From positions 124,001-188,000 of the forward strand of contig JAYKYS010000022.1 of NCBI GenBank assembly GCA_036924285.1: a stretch of 64,000 nt of DNA, read 5' to 3'. The position numbers and the translations under genes are program-made. Of this stretch, positions 9,338 through 21,331 are shown piece after piece. The stretch comes from Asterella californica (lineage: Eukaryota; Streptophyta; Marchantiopsida; Marchantiales; Aytoniaceae). A model generated the notes under the pieces. The model worked only from the letters and a program-made list of their open reading frames with translations. It was not told the origin of the DNA and made no database searches. Each line of letters starts with the position of its first letter. The stretch's first letter is position 1.

Positions 9338-10209
9338 TGTAAACCCTCCGCGGTCCTATCGATCAACTACCCCCCGATCTCTTAACCTCCACGATCGTCA
9401 TCCACGAATCTGCAACATGTCGGGCCTGTCTCTCACTCTTGAAGGGAAAATGCTGAGTTCACTCATTCATACACCCACAAACTTATCAACTAAAAATCTC
9501 CTTAAACACATCAACTAAAATCCTCCATTCTAACGACGTCTCTCAAGTTCTCACATGCTAAAAATATCCCACACTCTCTATATTACTCAAGTTGTCATTA
9601 CGACAATGTGAAAACAAGGATGAGGAGCTCTTCTCTACTCCTCTATTTATACATTCTAGGTTTTTACTTTGGTACCCTCCGGTAACTCAGCCGTAACTAC
9701 TTTTACCGGGTTTTACTAAGATATTACTTAAGGTAAAAGCATTGATCACATGGGCTTTTTACCCTTTCACATGGGCTTATTCCTTCAAAGTCAACAACTT
9801 CTAGAAGGATTCTGGAATATTTTCAAGGAATCTCGAATTTCCACCCCCCCTCTACACTAGGACCCACTAAAAAGGAAACATGTGGAATCTCTTATTGTTT
9901 TTAATGCCCACAAAGTCCACAACTTTAATCCAACCACTAATATCAAGTCAAAAAGGAGATAAGGGATACTTTCCACATCCTTTCTACCTTTGAGACAAGA
10001 TGACAAGATAGTTGTGCTCACTCTTTAGCAAATATCTGAATTCTACCAAAAGTACAGCTAAGTTTAACCATAACTAACTTTTAGCTAGTCATGACTAACT
10101 TGATACCTCCTAAAAGTACTTTGGCAGCAATTAAACATTCTCAACACTTAGTTAGAACTAAACACCTTACTAATAGACAAACTTCCTATGTGTAACATAG
10201 GTCGTTACA
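9338..10209 (-). repeat. A1 3' LTR (872 bp)
   Basis: It runs TG...CA and matches 17137-18050 except for a 42-bp deletion (equivalent to 17237-17278). The minus-strand TATAAATA is at 9644-9651. Next to its inner edge lies the polypurine tract. Confidence 0.93.
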
Positions 10210-10221
10210 TTTTACCCCCGG
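10210..10221 (-). promoter_or_regulatory. A1 polypurine tract
   Basis: On the minus strand CCGGGGGTAAAA directly precedes the 3' LTR and directly follows the gag-pol stop codon. This is the position of the plus-strand primer in LTR retrotransposons. Confidence 0.7.
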
Positions 10222-10222
10222 A

Positions 10223-13200
10223 CTAAATTTTCGCTCCGTCCTCGGAGTGAAGAGAGAACTTTCGTCGATGAAAGAACTTCAACTTGTCATGGTTGACCCG
10301 ATCGAATCTCCTTCCTCTCAACTCCTGAAGGTCATATTTGAAGTTGCTCCACACCTTATCTACAACAAAAGGACCAAAATATCTCGGAAGAAACTTCTTC
10401 CTAGCCCTCTTGAATATGATAGCATCATACAACATAACCCAATCTCCGACTTGAAAAAGTTTTACCTCCTCTTGCCCAATCGTTTGTCGTAACTCTTCTT
10501 TTGATACGCCTGAGCTCGTTCCATCCGGATCATTGCTACCGCTCGGGTCTCTTCCAACTCCATGAGTTGCTCCTTTCTTGATCTAATCACGTCTTCTCCT
10601 CTCGACCTCTTCAACTTTCGTTGAATAGTTTGAAAAGTATCCAATTCGAATTGGATGGGCAACTTGGACTCCACTCCATAAACCAGTCGAAATGGGGAGT
10701 ATCCAGTAGAAGTCTTTGTTGTCGTTCGATATTCCCATAAGATAGCATGTAGCCTCTTATCCCAAGTATGTTTCGCAGTCTCAACACCAGCATCTTTGGC
10801 GAGCATCATACAAAGCGTAAGATTGGTCTTCTCCGCAAGACCATTAGCATTTGGTTTGTATGAGGTCGTTACTCGTGGCTTGATAGAAAAGTGTTGTAGC
10901 ATAGCAGTAGTCATGCTCCCTACAAACTCTCCTCCTCTATCCGAGACCAACTCTAACGGACATCCAAATCTGATGATGATCCTCTCCCATAAGAATCTAC
11001 CGACTTCTGTTTCATTAGTCTCCCTCAAAGGTCTAGCCTCTACCCACTTGGTACAATAGTCAGTGGCGACTACAATGTATCTATTACCTCGAGGTGTCTT
11101 ATTAAGAGGACCTACAAAGTCAATACCCCATTTCTCAAACGGCCCTAATACTGGAATTGATCTTAACGGAGGTGTTCTAGTAGACTTCAGAGCAAATGCT
11201 TGACATACGTCGCAAGTTTTGCAATAGTCTAAACACTCCTTGAAAATCCCTCTCCAATGATAACCCGCATCCAAAATCTTGAAAGCTGTTATCTTACCAG
11301 CAAAGTGACCTCCGTAAACAGTGCCATCGTGAAACTCGTGCATCAGCTTGAATGCCTCCTTCTGACCAACTGCTCTCCTTAGTAACCCATCTGCTCCTTG
11401 ATGAAACAGAATTCCCTCCACCATGGTGTAAGGTTTGCATCTCTTGATCAACGCATTACGTTCTCGGGTATGCATACCTTCTGGAAAAGAGCCATCTACA
11501 AGGAAACTCCAGATTTCCTTGTACTCGTCCGGTATCTCCTCGATGCTTGTGATGGTCATCAGATGCTCGTCTGGAAATGAATCATCAAACGGTTCTTCTC
11601 CCTCATCATCATAAGTCCTTGACAAAAGATCAGCATTCGCATGCTTCTTCCCTGGTCTATCTTCGATCACATAATCATATTCTGTTAGAAGGATCTTCCA
11701 ACGAGCAATACGACCTTCGGCATTAGGCTTATTAAAGATATACTTTAAAGCCTTGTGATCTGTGACTATGGAAAATTTCCCTCCTAGCAAGTAGTGTCGA
11801 AATTTCTTCAATCCAAAGATCACCGCTAATCCTTCTCGTTCAGTCACGGAGTAATTCTTCTCCGCTGGAACCATCTGCCTACTAGCATAAGCTATAGGAT
11901 GATCATGCCCATCTCCATCTAGCTGACTTAATGTACATCCGATTGCTACATTGGAGGCATCCGTATACAGAATAAATGCTTTACTCCACTCAGGTTTAGC
12001 AAGTATAGGAGCTGTCACTAATGCCTTTTTCAGCTCCTCAAATGCTTCCTTTGCCTTCTGATCATGCACTATCAAGTCAAAATCAACTCCCTTCTTCATG
12101 TACATAGTCAAAGCTATTGCTTTGTTTGAGAAGGAAAAGACAAACCTACGATAATATCCAACCATGCCAAGAAACTGCCTCAACTTTGTCAAGTTGATCG
12201 GAAATGGAAGATCCACAATCTTCTTCACCTTCTCATGATCTACCGCAATCCCATTCTTGGAAATGATGTGCCTTAACAGCAGACCTTCTTCGCAGCCAAA
12301 GATGCACTTCTCTGGATTTAGAGAAGCGTTGGCTTGCTCCAACCGCTGCAAAACTTTGATCACATGATCAAAGTGGTCCTCCTTTCGTCCGTACACACAG
12401 AAATCGTCAATGAAATCTCGAACAAACTTCCCTATGAATGGTTCAAACACCTTGTTCATGAACCTTTGAAACGTGGCCGGAGCATTACACAATCCGAATG
12501 GCATAACCCGAAATGCAAATGTTCCCCAAGGAGTAGTGAAAGTAGTCAACTGTTGGTACTTCTGTGCTATCTTGATCTGGTTATACCCACTATAACCATC
12601 ACCAAAGCTGTACCACTCATGACCAGCAACTTCCTCCAAAATCTCATCTATAAATGGTAGAGGATAATAATCCTTCTTGGTAACTGCATTCAGCTTCTTA
12701 TAGTCTATGCACACTCGCAGCTTACCATTCTTCTTCTTGACAATCACAATGGGTGAAACCCATTCTGAGTTCTCCACCTCATAGATGAAACTCGCCTCCT
12801 TCAACTTGTCTATCTCCTCCTTGACCATCATTGCCGTTGTGGGATTGACCCTTCTCTGCTTCTGTCGAACTGGTCTTGCGTGCTCCTCCAATTCGATTCG
12901 ATGAGTCTCGAGAGTCACCTCCTTCAAATCCTTGTAGCTGAAAGCAAACACATGGATATATTTTCGAAATATATCTAGGAATCTACTTTTCTCTTCTTGA
13001 GTGACATTGATACCAAACTTCAGGGTAGAGAGTCTTCTCACAATCTCTGCCTCACTCAACTCTTCTTTGTCAGGATCTTTCTCCACTGCTGGTCGAGACA
13101 ACAAGTCAATAGCACTAAGCTGATGTAATGATTCATCTCGACCAAATCCTTCTTCCTCAGACGAGGATTCTTGATCGTAAGAATCTTCGGTATCTACTTT

Positions 13201-15108
13201 TGATACACTCTGATCATCCTCCGTATCAGATTCCCAGTAGTCACTAGTGGGTCTATCAGAGTCAGAAGTCACAACTCCAACACCCGAGAGAGGAACTATC
13301 ACTCTATGATCTCTAGGCCCAATCCGTAAATATCCCTTGTGCCAACTATCAGTGGTGCGCACAGCTCTCAACCAAGGCCTACCTAGGAGCAAATCATAAC
13401 TAGAGTCCTTTAACACTTGAAAGGACATCAACGTTTGAACTCCCATCACAGACACGACCACCTTCTCTAACACACCAAGAGGTCTTACCCGTTGCTTGTT
13501 AGCCATCCCCACGACAATGCTAGCCGGGCGAGTTGATTCCATCCCCAACTTCTTCATCAACCTCTCTGATATGGCATTTACAGCCGACCCTCCATCCACC
13601 AATACGTCAGAGACGTAGTGACCATTCAACCGGACTTCAATCTTTGAAGCCCTAGTGCATACCTCTGAAGCATGCACATCCACCACACCAACTCCCACAG
13701 ACTTTGATGTCTTGCTCTTGGGTTTCTTCTTCTTGCTTCTCTTAGAACTCAGTCCTCCTCTGAGTTCCCTTCGTAAGCTGGGATTAAGTGCGATCAGTTG
13801 TCCAACAGTGATGTTGGCTTTCTGAGCACCCACATCTTCAACCACATCATATCCCGCTTGGGAAGATGAAATGGTGAAATCCGCCATCCCCAGCTTCCTT
13901 CTTGGCTCCCTTGGTGTACTCGAAATATTACTCGAACGAGTACTTCTACTAGCTGATTCCTCCATGAAAACCGGTTCATCAGAAAATCGAGTTCTTTTCC
14001 TTTCTTGAGCTAAAAGCTCCACCGGTGCATGAGAAGAGTTTGAACTCTCTCCTTTCTCGTAGATGGGATCTCGCACGACATCGATAGTAGCCACCCCCTT
14101 GTCTCGTCCTTGTGATGGATTTCCTCCACCCACATTCATTTTGATAGCTTCGGCACCTCTTGCTCCGTTGTTAGGACAATTTCGCTGGAAATGAGAACCT
14201 CCACACGTCCAACAAGTGATTCCTCCAAAGTTACCTTGGTTGTCTCCAAAGTTACCTTGATTTCCTCGGTTGGGATTGTTGTCGTAACCTCTTTGACCTC
14301 CTCCTCCACCTTTGTTCCTCCATTCTCGTAACTGCACCACGTTTATCTTGAGATCCGCAAGAGTATCGGTGATGCTCTTCAGCTCGGCATGAAAATCAGA
14401 GGTAGCAGTAGACATCGTTGTTGGGACAAACGGTCTTGGCACCACCTTTGGAGTAGGAGCTGACGTTGAAGCAATCACCAATTGTGATGGTGCAGGTGCG
14501 ATCGTTGTGATTACACCAAGAGTCGGAGTTGACACCAGAGCAGCATGATGAGGTTGGATGATATCTCCTTCATCCAAACTCTCTTCCATGTTTGTCGCAA
14601 TCTTGATGGCCTCCGCTTTGGTTGTTGGCTTCTCGTACCTCACTTGGGTTCGAATTGAAGGCCTCAATCCTCCCACCAAGTTCTTGGTCAACACTGCTCC
14701 AATCCCCGCCATCGTTAGCTCCACATTATCTCCACTCTTCCGTAGGACCGTCCGAAACCGTTGCTCCAACTTATCCACCCTTTCGGCATATTGCCGAACT
14801 TTCTCGTCGTCTCGTTGCTTCAAATGAGTAAGCTCCATCATGAGCTTCTCATAACTCTCTTCTGGAAGAAATTCTTCGATGAGTGCATTACTCAACGTCT
14901 CCCATGTGTCCTCAACTACACCAGGTGTCTTGCTCTTCACTCGGTCTTCATACCACATAAGAGCAAAATCTTCTAAAAACTCTAGCAGTAACAACACCCA
15001 TTCTTCTTTCCTTCTCACGTTGTTTCTGATGCAACCCCTTTTGAAATCTCGTACAAATGGTTCTACATCTTCATTGTCCTTCCCATGAAACACTGATAAC
15101 TTCCCCAT
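10223..15108 (-). pseudogene. A1 Gag-Pol polyprotein, one frameshift from intact
   Basis: A 1548-codon frame (15108-10462) is followed by a shifted tail (10461-10223). The N-terminus holds a retrotransposon Gag domain (about 20-140) and a CCHC-like knuckle CWTCGGSHFQRNC near residue 300. The protease reads VLVDGGSAVNAIS (active site D-G-G instead of D-T/S-G). RT follows with PFGLCNAPATFQRF and FIDD. RNase H has YTDASN. The integrase has an HHCC module, SDRGGEF and ANGLAEKTN. A one-base deletion in a G run near 10465 (A3 and A2 have AGAGGGAGG, A1 AGAGGAGG) shifts the last ~80 codons. There is no chromodomain; the C-terminus ends FHRRKFSLHSEDGAKI. The ATG start is shared by all copies. Confidence 0.93.
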
Positions 15109-15156
15109 CTTGTAACTACTCTTCTACACTTCCAATTTTCGTGCAATAACTACTCG

Positions 15157-15321
15157 CTAAAAGAGCACGAACATCACCAATTCCATTTGCGAATAATCTA
15201 CCATAGGTAAAATAAAAGGAAATGGTTGTAACAACACCTCTTGTGCCATCTCTTCTCCCAAGGTAATCATGAGCCTGAGTCGCATCACCGCCTTCTCCAC
15301 CATCCGAATGACGATCTCCAT
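15157..15321 (-). CDS. A1 ORF-c, 54-aa small ORF
   Basis: The ATG at 15321 overlaps the consensus ORF-b stop (TGATG). It is open for 54 codons to a TAG, ending 48 bp before the gag ATG. It is nearly identical to the A2 and A3 versions. It has no known motif, and its hydrophobic C-terminal third is rich in Phe, Leu and Val. Translation by reinitiation is a possibility, not shown. Confidence 0.4.
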   Translation of the reverse strand: MEIVIRMVEKAVMRLRLMITLGEEMAQEVLLQPFPFILPMVDYSQMELVMFVLF

Positions 15322-15797
15322 CACAACTCAGCTGAGTCCTCTTTTGAATTCGACAACTTCTCCGTCTAAGCTCTTTGAGTCTCGTCCAACTTCTCGACTA
15401 CTGACGTAAGTAGGGCGACCACATCGACGCACTTGTGTCCTCTTGATAGATCACCCACTCCACAACTTGGACAAGGATCTTCGCCTAGAAGATGAATTGG
15501 CGCTGGTGACGATGAACCCACTCGAAGACTTAAATCAGTAAACTCCCGCTTCCCTTTAGCTCTCTCGGTTCTGATTCTAGTTGGACAATTCACTACTTTG
15601 TATCCCAACCCTCTACAGAAATAACACCACAAGTCGGTTTCTACTCTTCTCCTCGGAGATTCTACTTGAGGTTTAGTACTAGGGTTTTCAAACTCGACGA
15701 TAATCTCTCTCGAACTTTCTCCGACACTTACTATGACATCTAAACCTTGAGGAAAGTTTCTAAGTCTAACTTTCCAATCTTTTGAATTTCCACTCAT
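15321..15797 (-). pseudogene. A1 ORF-b (CCHC Gag-like protein), early stop and His-to-Tyr
   Basis: It is homologous to the 158-aa ORF-b of A2 and A3. The knuckle reads CYFCRGLGYKVVNC, so the zinc-ligand His is Tyr. A GAG-to-TAG change at 15366-15368 removes the last ~15 codons. The downstream patch CPSCGVGDLSRGHKC is intact. The ATG of MSGN at 15797 is preferred over the upstream in-frame TTG. Confidence 0.7.
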
Positions 15798-15929
15798 GTT
15801 GCACCTTCTCAACCATTAAGTGGACAAAATATCATAGAGGAAAATAATTCTACATCACTTTCTTAACTCTTCCGAGCTTTATATTGGAAATCGTGTATTA
15901 TACATGCTATACACGAAATAAAATCTAAA

Positions 15930-16247
15930 TTAACTATCGAAGATATGATCCTCCTCACCATCGTTTGTACTAATCACAACAGACATCTTGAACTCACTCT
16001 TGTAAGGATCCAACTCTACTTCACCAGGAGCATTCGTGGCCTCCACAGTGAATGATGCTTTCATCTCGGTTTTCTTCAAATCTGCGCCAATGGTCGCGGA
16101 AGCTTCTTGGTATAGGGTAAAGAGGGCACCCCAAGTAGTATAGATAAGTGTTCGCAACTCATATACACTTAACTTTGGCTTCTCCGACTCCGTTCGAACT
16201 CCTAAACGTCTCTTCTTCCACCTCGGCACCCGAACTGGATTCCCCAT
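15930..16247 (-). CDS. A1 ORF-a, 105-aa leader protein of unknown function
   Basis: It starts at an ATG (MGNPVRV...) followed by a basic stretch (WKKRRLG), with a middle rich in Ala and Thr and an acidic C-terminus (DGEEDHIFDS). The same ORF is present in A2 and A3, and partly in A0. It lies between the primer site and ORF-b in element sense. I recognise no domain. Confidence 0.5.
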   Translation of the reverse strand: MGNPVRVPRWKKRRLGVRTESEKPKLSVYELRTLIYTTWGALFTLYQEASATIGADLKKTEMKASFTVEATNAPGEVELDPYKSEFKMSVVISTNDGEEDHIFDS

Positions 16248-17136
16248 GAAGTATCTTCAAGACCTCCTTGTATGCCGAAACGTATATCTCTTAGTTGGTA
16301 AGAGATCTCTCCAAGATTTTTGTGGTCTCCAGTAGCTCAACCTCCAAGCTACTAAATCATGAAGTTTCAACAAAAACTTCCCTAATCAGCAGAGATGGTG
16401 ATGACTGTACAAATTTTCAGAGAACTGAAATTTGTATATTTTCACTTCTCTCATGGTTGTCAACCCCCTCTACTTTGAAAAATTCTTTCTCTCTCTTCAG
16501 ACCTCATCTTCTCATGATTTCTTTTGTCATGGATAGCTTATCAGCTACTCTAAAACAGTGGAAAGTTTCTCAGGAAAATAAAATTCACAGAAAATCTGAC
16601 AATGACTGTAATTTTTTTTCCAGATAACAGAATTCTTCAACTCTCACGAATAGACCCCCTCAACTTTGAAAATTCATTGCTCCCTCTCTAGACCACCTTT
16701 TCCTATGATTTCTTTTGTCTTAGATAGGTTATAAGCCAATCTAAAACACTAGAAAGTTTCATAGGAAAATAAAATTCACAGAAAAGTTGACAGCGACTGT
16801 ACAAATTTTCCAGAGAGCAGAATTTCTAAACTCACAAATTTATCTCCTCTAATAACTTTTCTCTCCTCCTTTCTCTACAACTCTTGTTGCACCCTCTTTC
16901 AACTTTCCTCAAACCCTTTCTAAGTGAACAAGATGTAAAGAATGACTTCGAACGCGTCATATATCACTACGGGATACACGAAAGGTTCTAACGTTGCTAA
17001 CATCGCGTTAGCTCTCTCTCCTCCCAACGTTCTCTCCATGTGCTCTCTCATAATCTCCTTTTGTCGAATATAGAACTGAAGTCTAAACATCGTTCAACGA
17101 TCTCTTCAAGTGAGGTCCCGGCAACGAAACCAAAAA
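16248..17136 (-). other. A1 untranslated leader with imperfect tandem repeats
   Basis: This is the element leader between the primer site and ORF-a. It contains two imperfect units of about 190 bp (seen best in A2, 36709-37096) built around ctgtgaattttattttcctg. No convincing gene is present. Frames on the opposite strand (for example 16295-16627) are not supported by any motif. Confidence 0.7.
17114..17132 (-). promoter_or_regulatory. A1 primer-binding site
   Basis: The minus strand after the 5' LTR and four T residues reads TGGTTTCGTTGCCGGGACC. It resembles the tRNA-Asp-type site of plant gypsy elements (TGGCGCCGTTGCCGGG), differing in the acceptor-stem part. Confidence 0.75.
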
Positions 17137-18050
17137 TGTAAACCCTCCGCGGTCCTATCGATCAACTACCCCCCGATCTCTTAACCTCCACGATCGTCAT
17201 CCACGAATCTGCAACATGTCGGGCATGTCTCTCACTCAGGGGTCACCTCTGATAGCTTTGATGGAAGCACACCATGAACTTGAAGGGAAAATGCTGAGTT
17301 CACTCATTCATACACCCACAAACTTATCAACTAAAAATCTCCTTAAACACATCAACTAAAATCCTCCATTCTAACGACGTCTCTCAAGTTCTCACATGCT
17401 AAAAATATCCCACACTCTCTATATTACTCAAGTTGTCATTACGACAATGTGAAAACAAGGATGAGGAGCTCTTCTCTACTCCTCTATTTATACATTCTAG
17501 GTTTTTACTTTGGTACCCTCCGGTAACTCAGCCGTAACTACTTTTACCGGGTTTTACTAAGATATTACTTAAGGTAAAAGCATTGATCACATGGGCTTTT
17601 TACCCTTTCACATGGGCTTATTCCTTCAAAGTCAACAACTTCTAGAAGGATTCTGGAATATTTTCAAGGAATCTCGAATTTCCACCCCCCCTCTACACTA
17701 GGACCCACTAAAAAGGAAACATGTGGAATCTCTTATTGTTTTTAATGCCCACAAAGTCCACAACTTTAATCCAACCACTAATATCAAGTCAAAAAGGAGA
17801 TAAGGGATACTTTCCACATCCTTTCTACCTTTGAGACAAGATGACAAGATAGTTGTGCTCACTCTTTAGCAAATATCTGAATTCTACCAAAAGTACAGCT
17901 AAGTTTAACCATAACTAACTTTTAGCTAGTCATGACTAACTTGATACCTCCTAAAAGTACTTTGGCAGCAATTAAACATTCTCAACACTTAGTTAGAACT
18001 AAACACCTTACTAATAGACAAACTTCATATGTGTAACATAGGTCGTTACA
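17137..18050 (-). repeat. A1 5' LTR (914 bp)
   Basis: This is the full LTR with TG...CA ends. A TATAAATA promoter box lies on the minus strand at 17485-17492. Near the LTR start (minus sense) is an inverted repeat, CCTATGT..ACATAGG in the other copies; here one base change (cttcatatg) spoils one arm. Confidence 0.93.
17485..17492 (-). promoter_or_regulatory. TATA box of A1 5' LTR
   Basis: The minus strand reads TATAAATA, followed by a GAGGAGTAGAGAAGAGC region that would lie around the RNA start. It is conserved at the same LTR position in all family A LTRs. Confidence 0.6.
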
Positions 18051-18054
18051 GTTC
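18051..18054. repeat. A1 target-site duplication GTTC (right)
   Basis: Partner of 9334-9337. Sequence continues GTTCCTTCTTCTTCCCG, matching the intact E LTRs across the site. Confidence 0.93.
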
Positions 18055-18681
18055 CTTCTTCTTCCCGAACTTAGAAGAGAGTTGTGAGAGGTCTTGCTTG
18101 CAGAATCTGGAGAGAATAGTCGAGGGTCATGTCTTCCCATCATGCAGCAAGCTTCTTCTGAGTGCGTATGAGAGGTGAGAAGTCAGAAGAACAGAGTGCA
18201 GTTGTCTTGAGTCTGTTGTGAGGATAGCTTGCGCGTAGGAAGACGAAGACAGGTGAGACCAGTGAAGGGAAGTCTGACTTCGGGAAATCTTCCGAGAAAG
18301 ACATTGAATCGAAAGTTGTCCCGAGTGTCTTCCCAGAGGCCACTGTCCCCGCAGGAGCCCGCAACCATCTTCTGAACCTTTCTTATACTCTACTTCTCGC
18401 ATATCTTGTATCTTCTGATAGGAAGTAGGATGTAATGCAAGGTGGGTTGTCTTCTTGGTAATCCATGCGAGGCCTTGCTTAGATAGGATTGTTTAGATAT
18501 AGCTCGGAAGACGAGAGCTATCTAGGAAGTACTGTTAGAATCCCGGAAGACGGAGTAGCTGTCTTTTGGAAGACTAGTTTCGTCTTCTGAGAAGTAGAAG
18601 CTAGACTGTGGGCACTCGGGAAGAACTGAGCCTTCAGCTCATAGTAGGTGCTTGTGGTTTAGTGCAACAGATCTTCCAGGT

Positions 18682-20435
18682 ATGTCGATGCATCCGCGGG
18701 GCTTGGTGTTAGCAGCGGCAGAATTGGCCGAGGCCACTCATTTCCTCAAGGAGTTGGGTCTCGACTTCTTCCTGTGGGATTAGAACCTCGCAGATCAAGG
18801 GCTTCTGGAGGAGGTGTGGGCAGCGTTACCACCGCGTAACCGTGTACCTGCGAAGGCAGGAGTAGCTCGGGGAAGACCGTCTTCTTGGACTGAAGATTGG
18901 TGACGTACGGCGTTTCACAGGCCTGAGTCCGAGAACCGAGGATATTGGTACGAGAAGAAGATCTTGCCTAGGATCGTGAGTTCGTGGCATGTGCCTGGGA
19001 GTACCACCTGCCTTTTCGTGGAAGACAGGCAGGGGAGGAACGGTTGGAAGATAGAATCTTACCGGGAGCCGAAGAAGCGCCTCCTGGCGAAGTTATTTCT
19101 GCATCTCTTTCCCAAGGGGAAAGCGCAGAAGACGAGGTACTTAGGAGATCAGGACGTGGAGTTCCTAGAATCAGTGTGGGATGACCGAGTGCCAATCTAC
19201 TGGGGCGCGTACATCCACAACTATGTACAGACGGAGTTAGCATACTTAGGTACCCCGGCGGGAGGACACCTGACGCCCTTCCTCTGCTACTTGTATGTAG
19301 CCATGGGGGATCTTAGGGAAGATCAGCTGGCAGTGTATGGGCCAACGGAGCCACAGGAGGTGAAGGAAGAGACCTCGGAAGACGATGACCGAGAGGCAGC
19401 AGCAACGCCCCCTCCCACTCTGATGCCACAGCTGAGGCCCGGCTCTCACCAGAAGACGCTTCTGGTGAGGGAAGATGAGTCTAGTGGGTTGGAAGACGCC
19501 ACGCCGCTGAGGAAGATGGGTTCCAGAAGTGTACCGAGGACACCCATCTCCCTCATTCACTCAGGATCGGAGTCGGACTCGGAGGTAGAGCTGCTGAGTA
19601 CCCGATCGGAGCAGAAGACAGCTTCTGTAACACCTGGGAGTCTTCCGAAGACTCCAGAAGACGAAGGATGGATGTGCGCTCCTGCTGCGATGCGAGGAAG
19701 CGCAAAGAAGAGAACCGCTCCTGCCATGAGGAGTCTTCCACCCCAGAAGATGAGAAGAGTACCTTCTTCTCGTGCGCAGAAGATGAAGGCCGTAGTAGTG
19801 GAAGAGGCTTCCTTGCCTCTGGAAGACGAAGTCGACACCATGGAGCGAGTGGTGGAAATGAACTTGTCTTCCGCAGGAAGACGACTGGAGGAGTTCAGTG
19901 CCTACTTCCAGAAGGAGATCCAGCCCGCTATGGAGTTGCTGGAGAGGAGAGCGAGGGCATAGGAGAAGCCCTTACAGCTTGGATTCGGTCTGCGTACCTT
20001 GCTGCGACAAGAAGACAGCCAGCAGAAGACGGAGTCGCTGGAAGCTAGTCTCCGCACCACGGAGAAGCTTGCAGCCAGGTACAAGGCGGAAGCAGCCGCC
20101 TTTGCCAAGGAGTCGATGCAACTTCGGAAGAGCAACCAAGAGTTGCAGGCGCGAGTACAGCAGCGCGATCAGGAAGTTCTCCGAGTGCGGGAGAAGATCA
20201 CTGCCCTCGCAGAAGAGCAGACCACTTGGAAGGCGCAGCGAGAAGCCGCAGAAGCGCGAGCTGCAGTGGAGAAGACGCAGCCGCAGAAACAGCAGGGCCA
20301 GCGAAGAGCGAGGAGAGGGAAGCTACCTCAGTGGTACCCGAGGTAAGTGTAGGGCTTCCCAGCCCATCAGAAGTCGAGGTAGTAGCTCCGGTAGGAGCAG
20401 ATCATGTAGAGATTGCCACCGAGCAATCAGAGTAG
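18682..20435 (+). pseudogene. ORF1 of family E LTR (copy L1), degraded
   Basis: It starts MSMHPRGL at 18682, within the LTR. The frame has a stop in DFFLWD(TGG-to-TAG) near 18780 and a CAG-to-TAG after LERRARA at 19960-19962. It also has a 559-bp deletion at about 20278 between two GAAGACGCAG repeats, after which the frame is shifted. The longest open part, 18964-19962, holds the globular N-terminal half (SSWHVPGSTTCLFVED, YRYL-type segments), the acidic Pro/Ser region and the basic patch. Function unknown; see L2 for the fullest copy. Confidence 0.75.
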
Positions 20436-21331
20436 TTAGCAAACTCAATCGACACTTCCAGATTTAGTAGGATCGGACATGCTATCTTAAGGGTGGCAGT
20501 TTGCCATGTAAAAATAGTTAGGACCCCATGTGGCAGCATAGGTAGCGTAGGAGTAACACAGTGGAGGGCTAATTGGGAAGAGGGACCGCATGCATGTGAG
20601 GTGACAACCTCTTGTCAGCGCCTCTCTCTCTCCCTAGTGGTCGCCTCCCCTGGCTCTCGAGGAAAATGGTTAAGTAGGATCGTAGAGTAGGAAATGAAGC
20701 TCTGCCGGTTCTGCCAGTTCTGTAGAATGCTGTAACAACTGCACATACACTTCGATTCTTTGGGCAGGCAGGCGAGACACATTAGAGCAGAGACAAGATA
20801 GATAGTTCTTCACACTACACCCGTTGTGGGAAACATACGAATAGTCTTGGAATATACAAGAGGGGTCTGCATACTCGTACCAGCAGTGGTTCGAAGATGT
20901 AGATAGAAGTAATGGACAGTCTAGGAACAGGGAACGGCATCCCCGTGCAGTCCTGTTAGCTAGACTGGTGTGTCGAGGAGTAGACGCAGGAAGTAGAAGG
21001 AGTAAGCTTCCCAATACCATTGTGACTTCTTCTCGGAGAATAGATTGTGGATTTGAGTGCAGAAGCTTTGTCTATGTCTTCTGGATGGTGGGTTCATTGA
21101 ATTCGCTCCCAATTGTGCATGGGAAGTGTTCTTCTTGAGTGGCGGTGACTGTCAGAAGTTGTGGAAGTGTAGCTTGACTCGTTCAGTAGTGCACTTGGGA
21201 TCTACGTACGAACGGTCTTCTGGGTAAGGGATCCCAGAAGACAGAGCAGTCAGAGCAGCGAAGTGAAGAAGAAAGAAGTCTTCTTCTCGCAACAGAAGAC
21301 GACATCCTCGAGTAGAAGACGGTGCAACATG
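20436..21331 (+). repeat. L1 LTR portion downstream of ORF1
   Basis: Non-coding LTR sequence, the inverse of 22045-22826 and of 45240-46140. It ends at 21331 where the sequence turns into the opposite strand of the LTR tail. No RNA gene is seen. Confidence 0.8.

Larger units (their letters stand above)
9338..18050 (-). mobile_element. Family A gypsy element A1, nearly complete
   Basis: LTRs at 9338-10209 and 17137-18050 flank leader ORFs a, b and c and gag-pol, all on the minus strand. The element starts TGTAAACC on plus and ends GTTACA, with a 4-bp GTTC duplication. LTR lengths are 872 and 914 bp; the difference is one 42-bp deletion, and few substitutions separate them, indicating a recent insertion. 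Coding damage is slight: a stop in ORF-b and one frameshift near the gag-pol end. Confidence 0.95.
7946..21331 (+). mobile_element. Family E LTR copy L1 (plus strand), split by A1 and truncated at its 3' end
   Basis: The LTR begins TGTGGTGCCCACAAATTACAG at 7946. It continues to 9337, resumes at 18055 after the A1 insertion, contains ORF1 (18682-20435) and runs to 21331. It matches L2, L3 and L4 throughout. The last ~715 bp of the LTR are missing at an inverted junction. It carries a 559-bp deletion within ORF1 that L3 shares. It sits in family B at 7946. No target duplication can be tested because the far side is lost. Confidence 0.85.

Noticed and set aside
12334..12660. Conserved ~108-codon antisense frame opposite the RT (also 40853-41179, 51853-52179)
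   Set aside because: It is a shadow of the well-supported RT gene and is conserved only because pol is.
16295..16627. Frames antisense to the family A leader (also 36819-37211 and 55644-55934)
   Set aside because: They lie on the opposite strand to the element genes, contain the tandem repeats and have no recognisable content.
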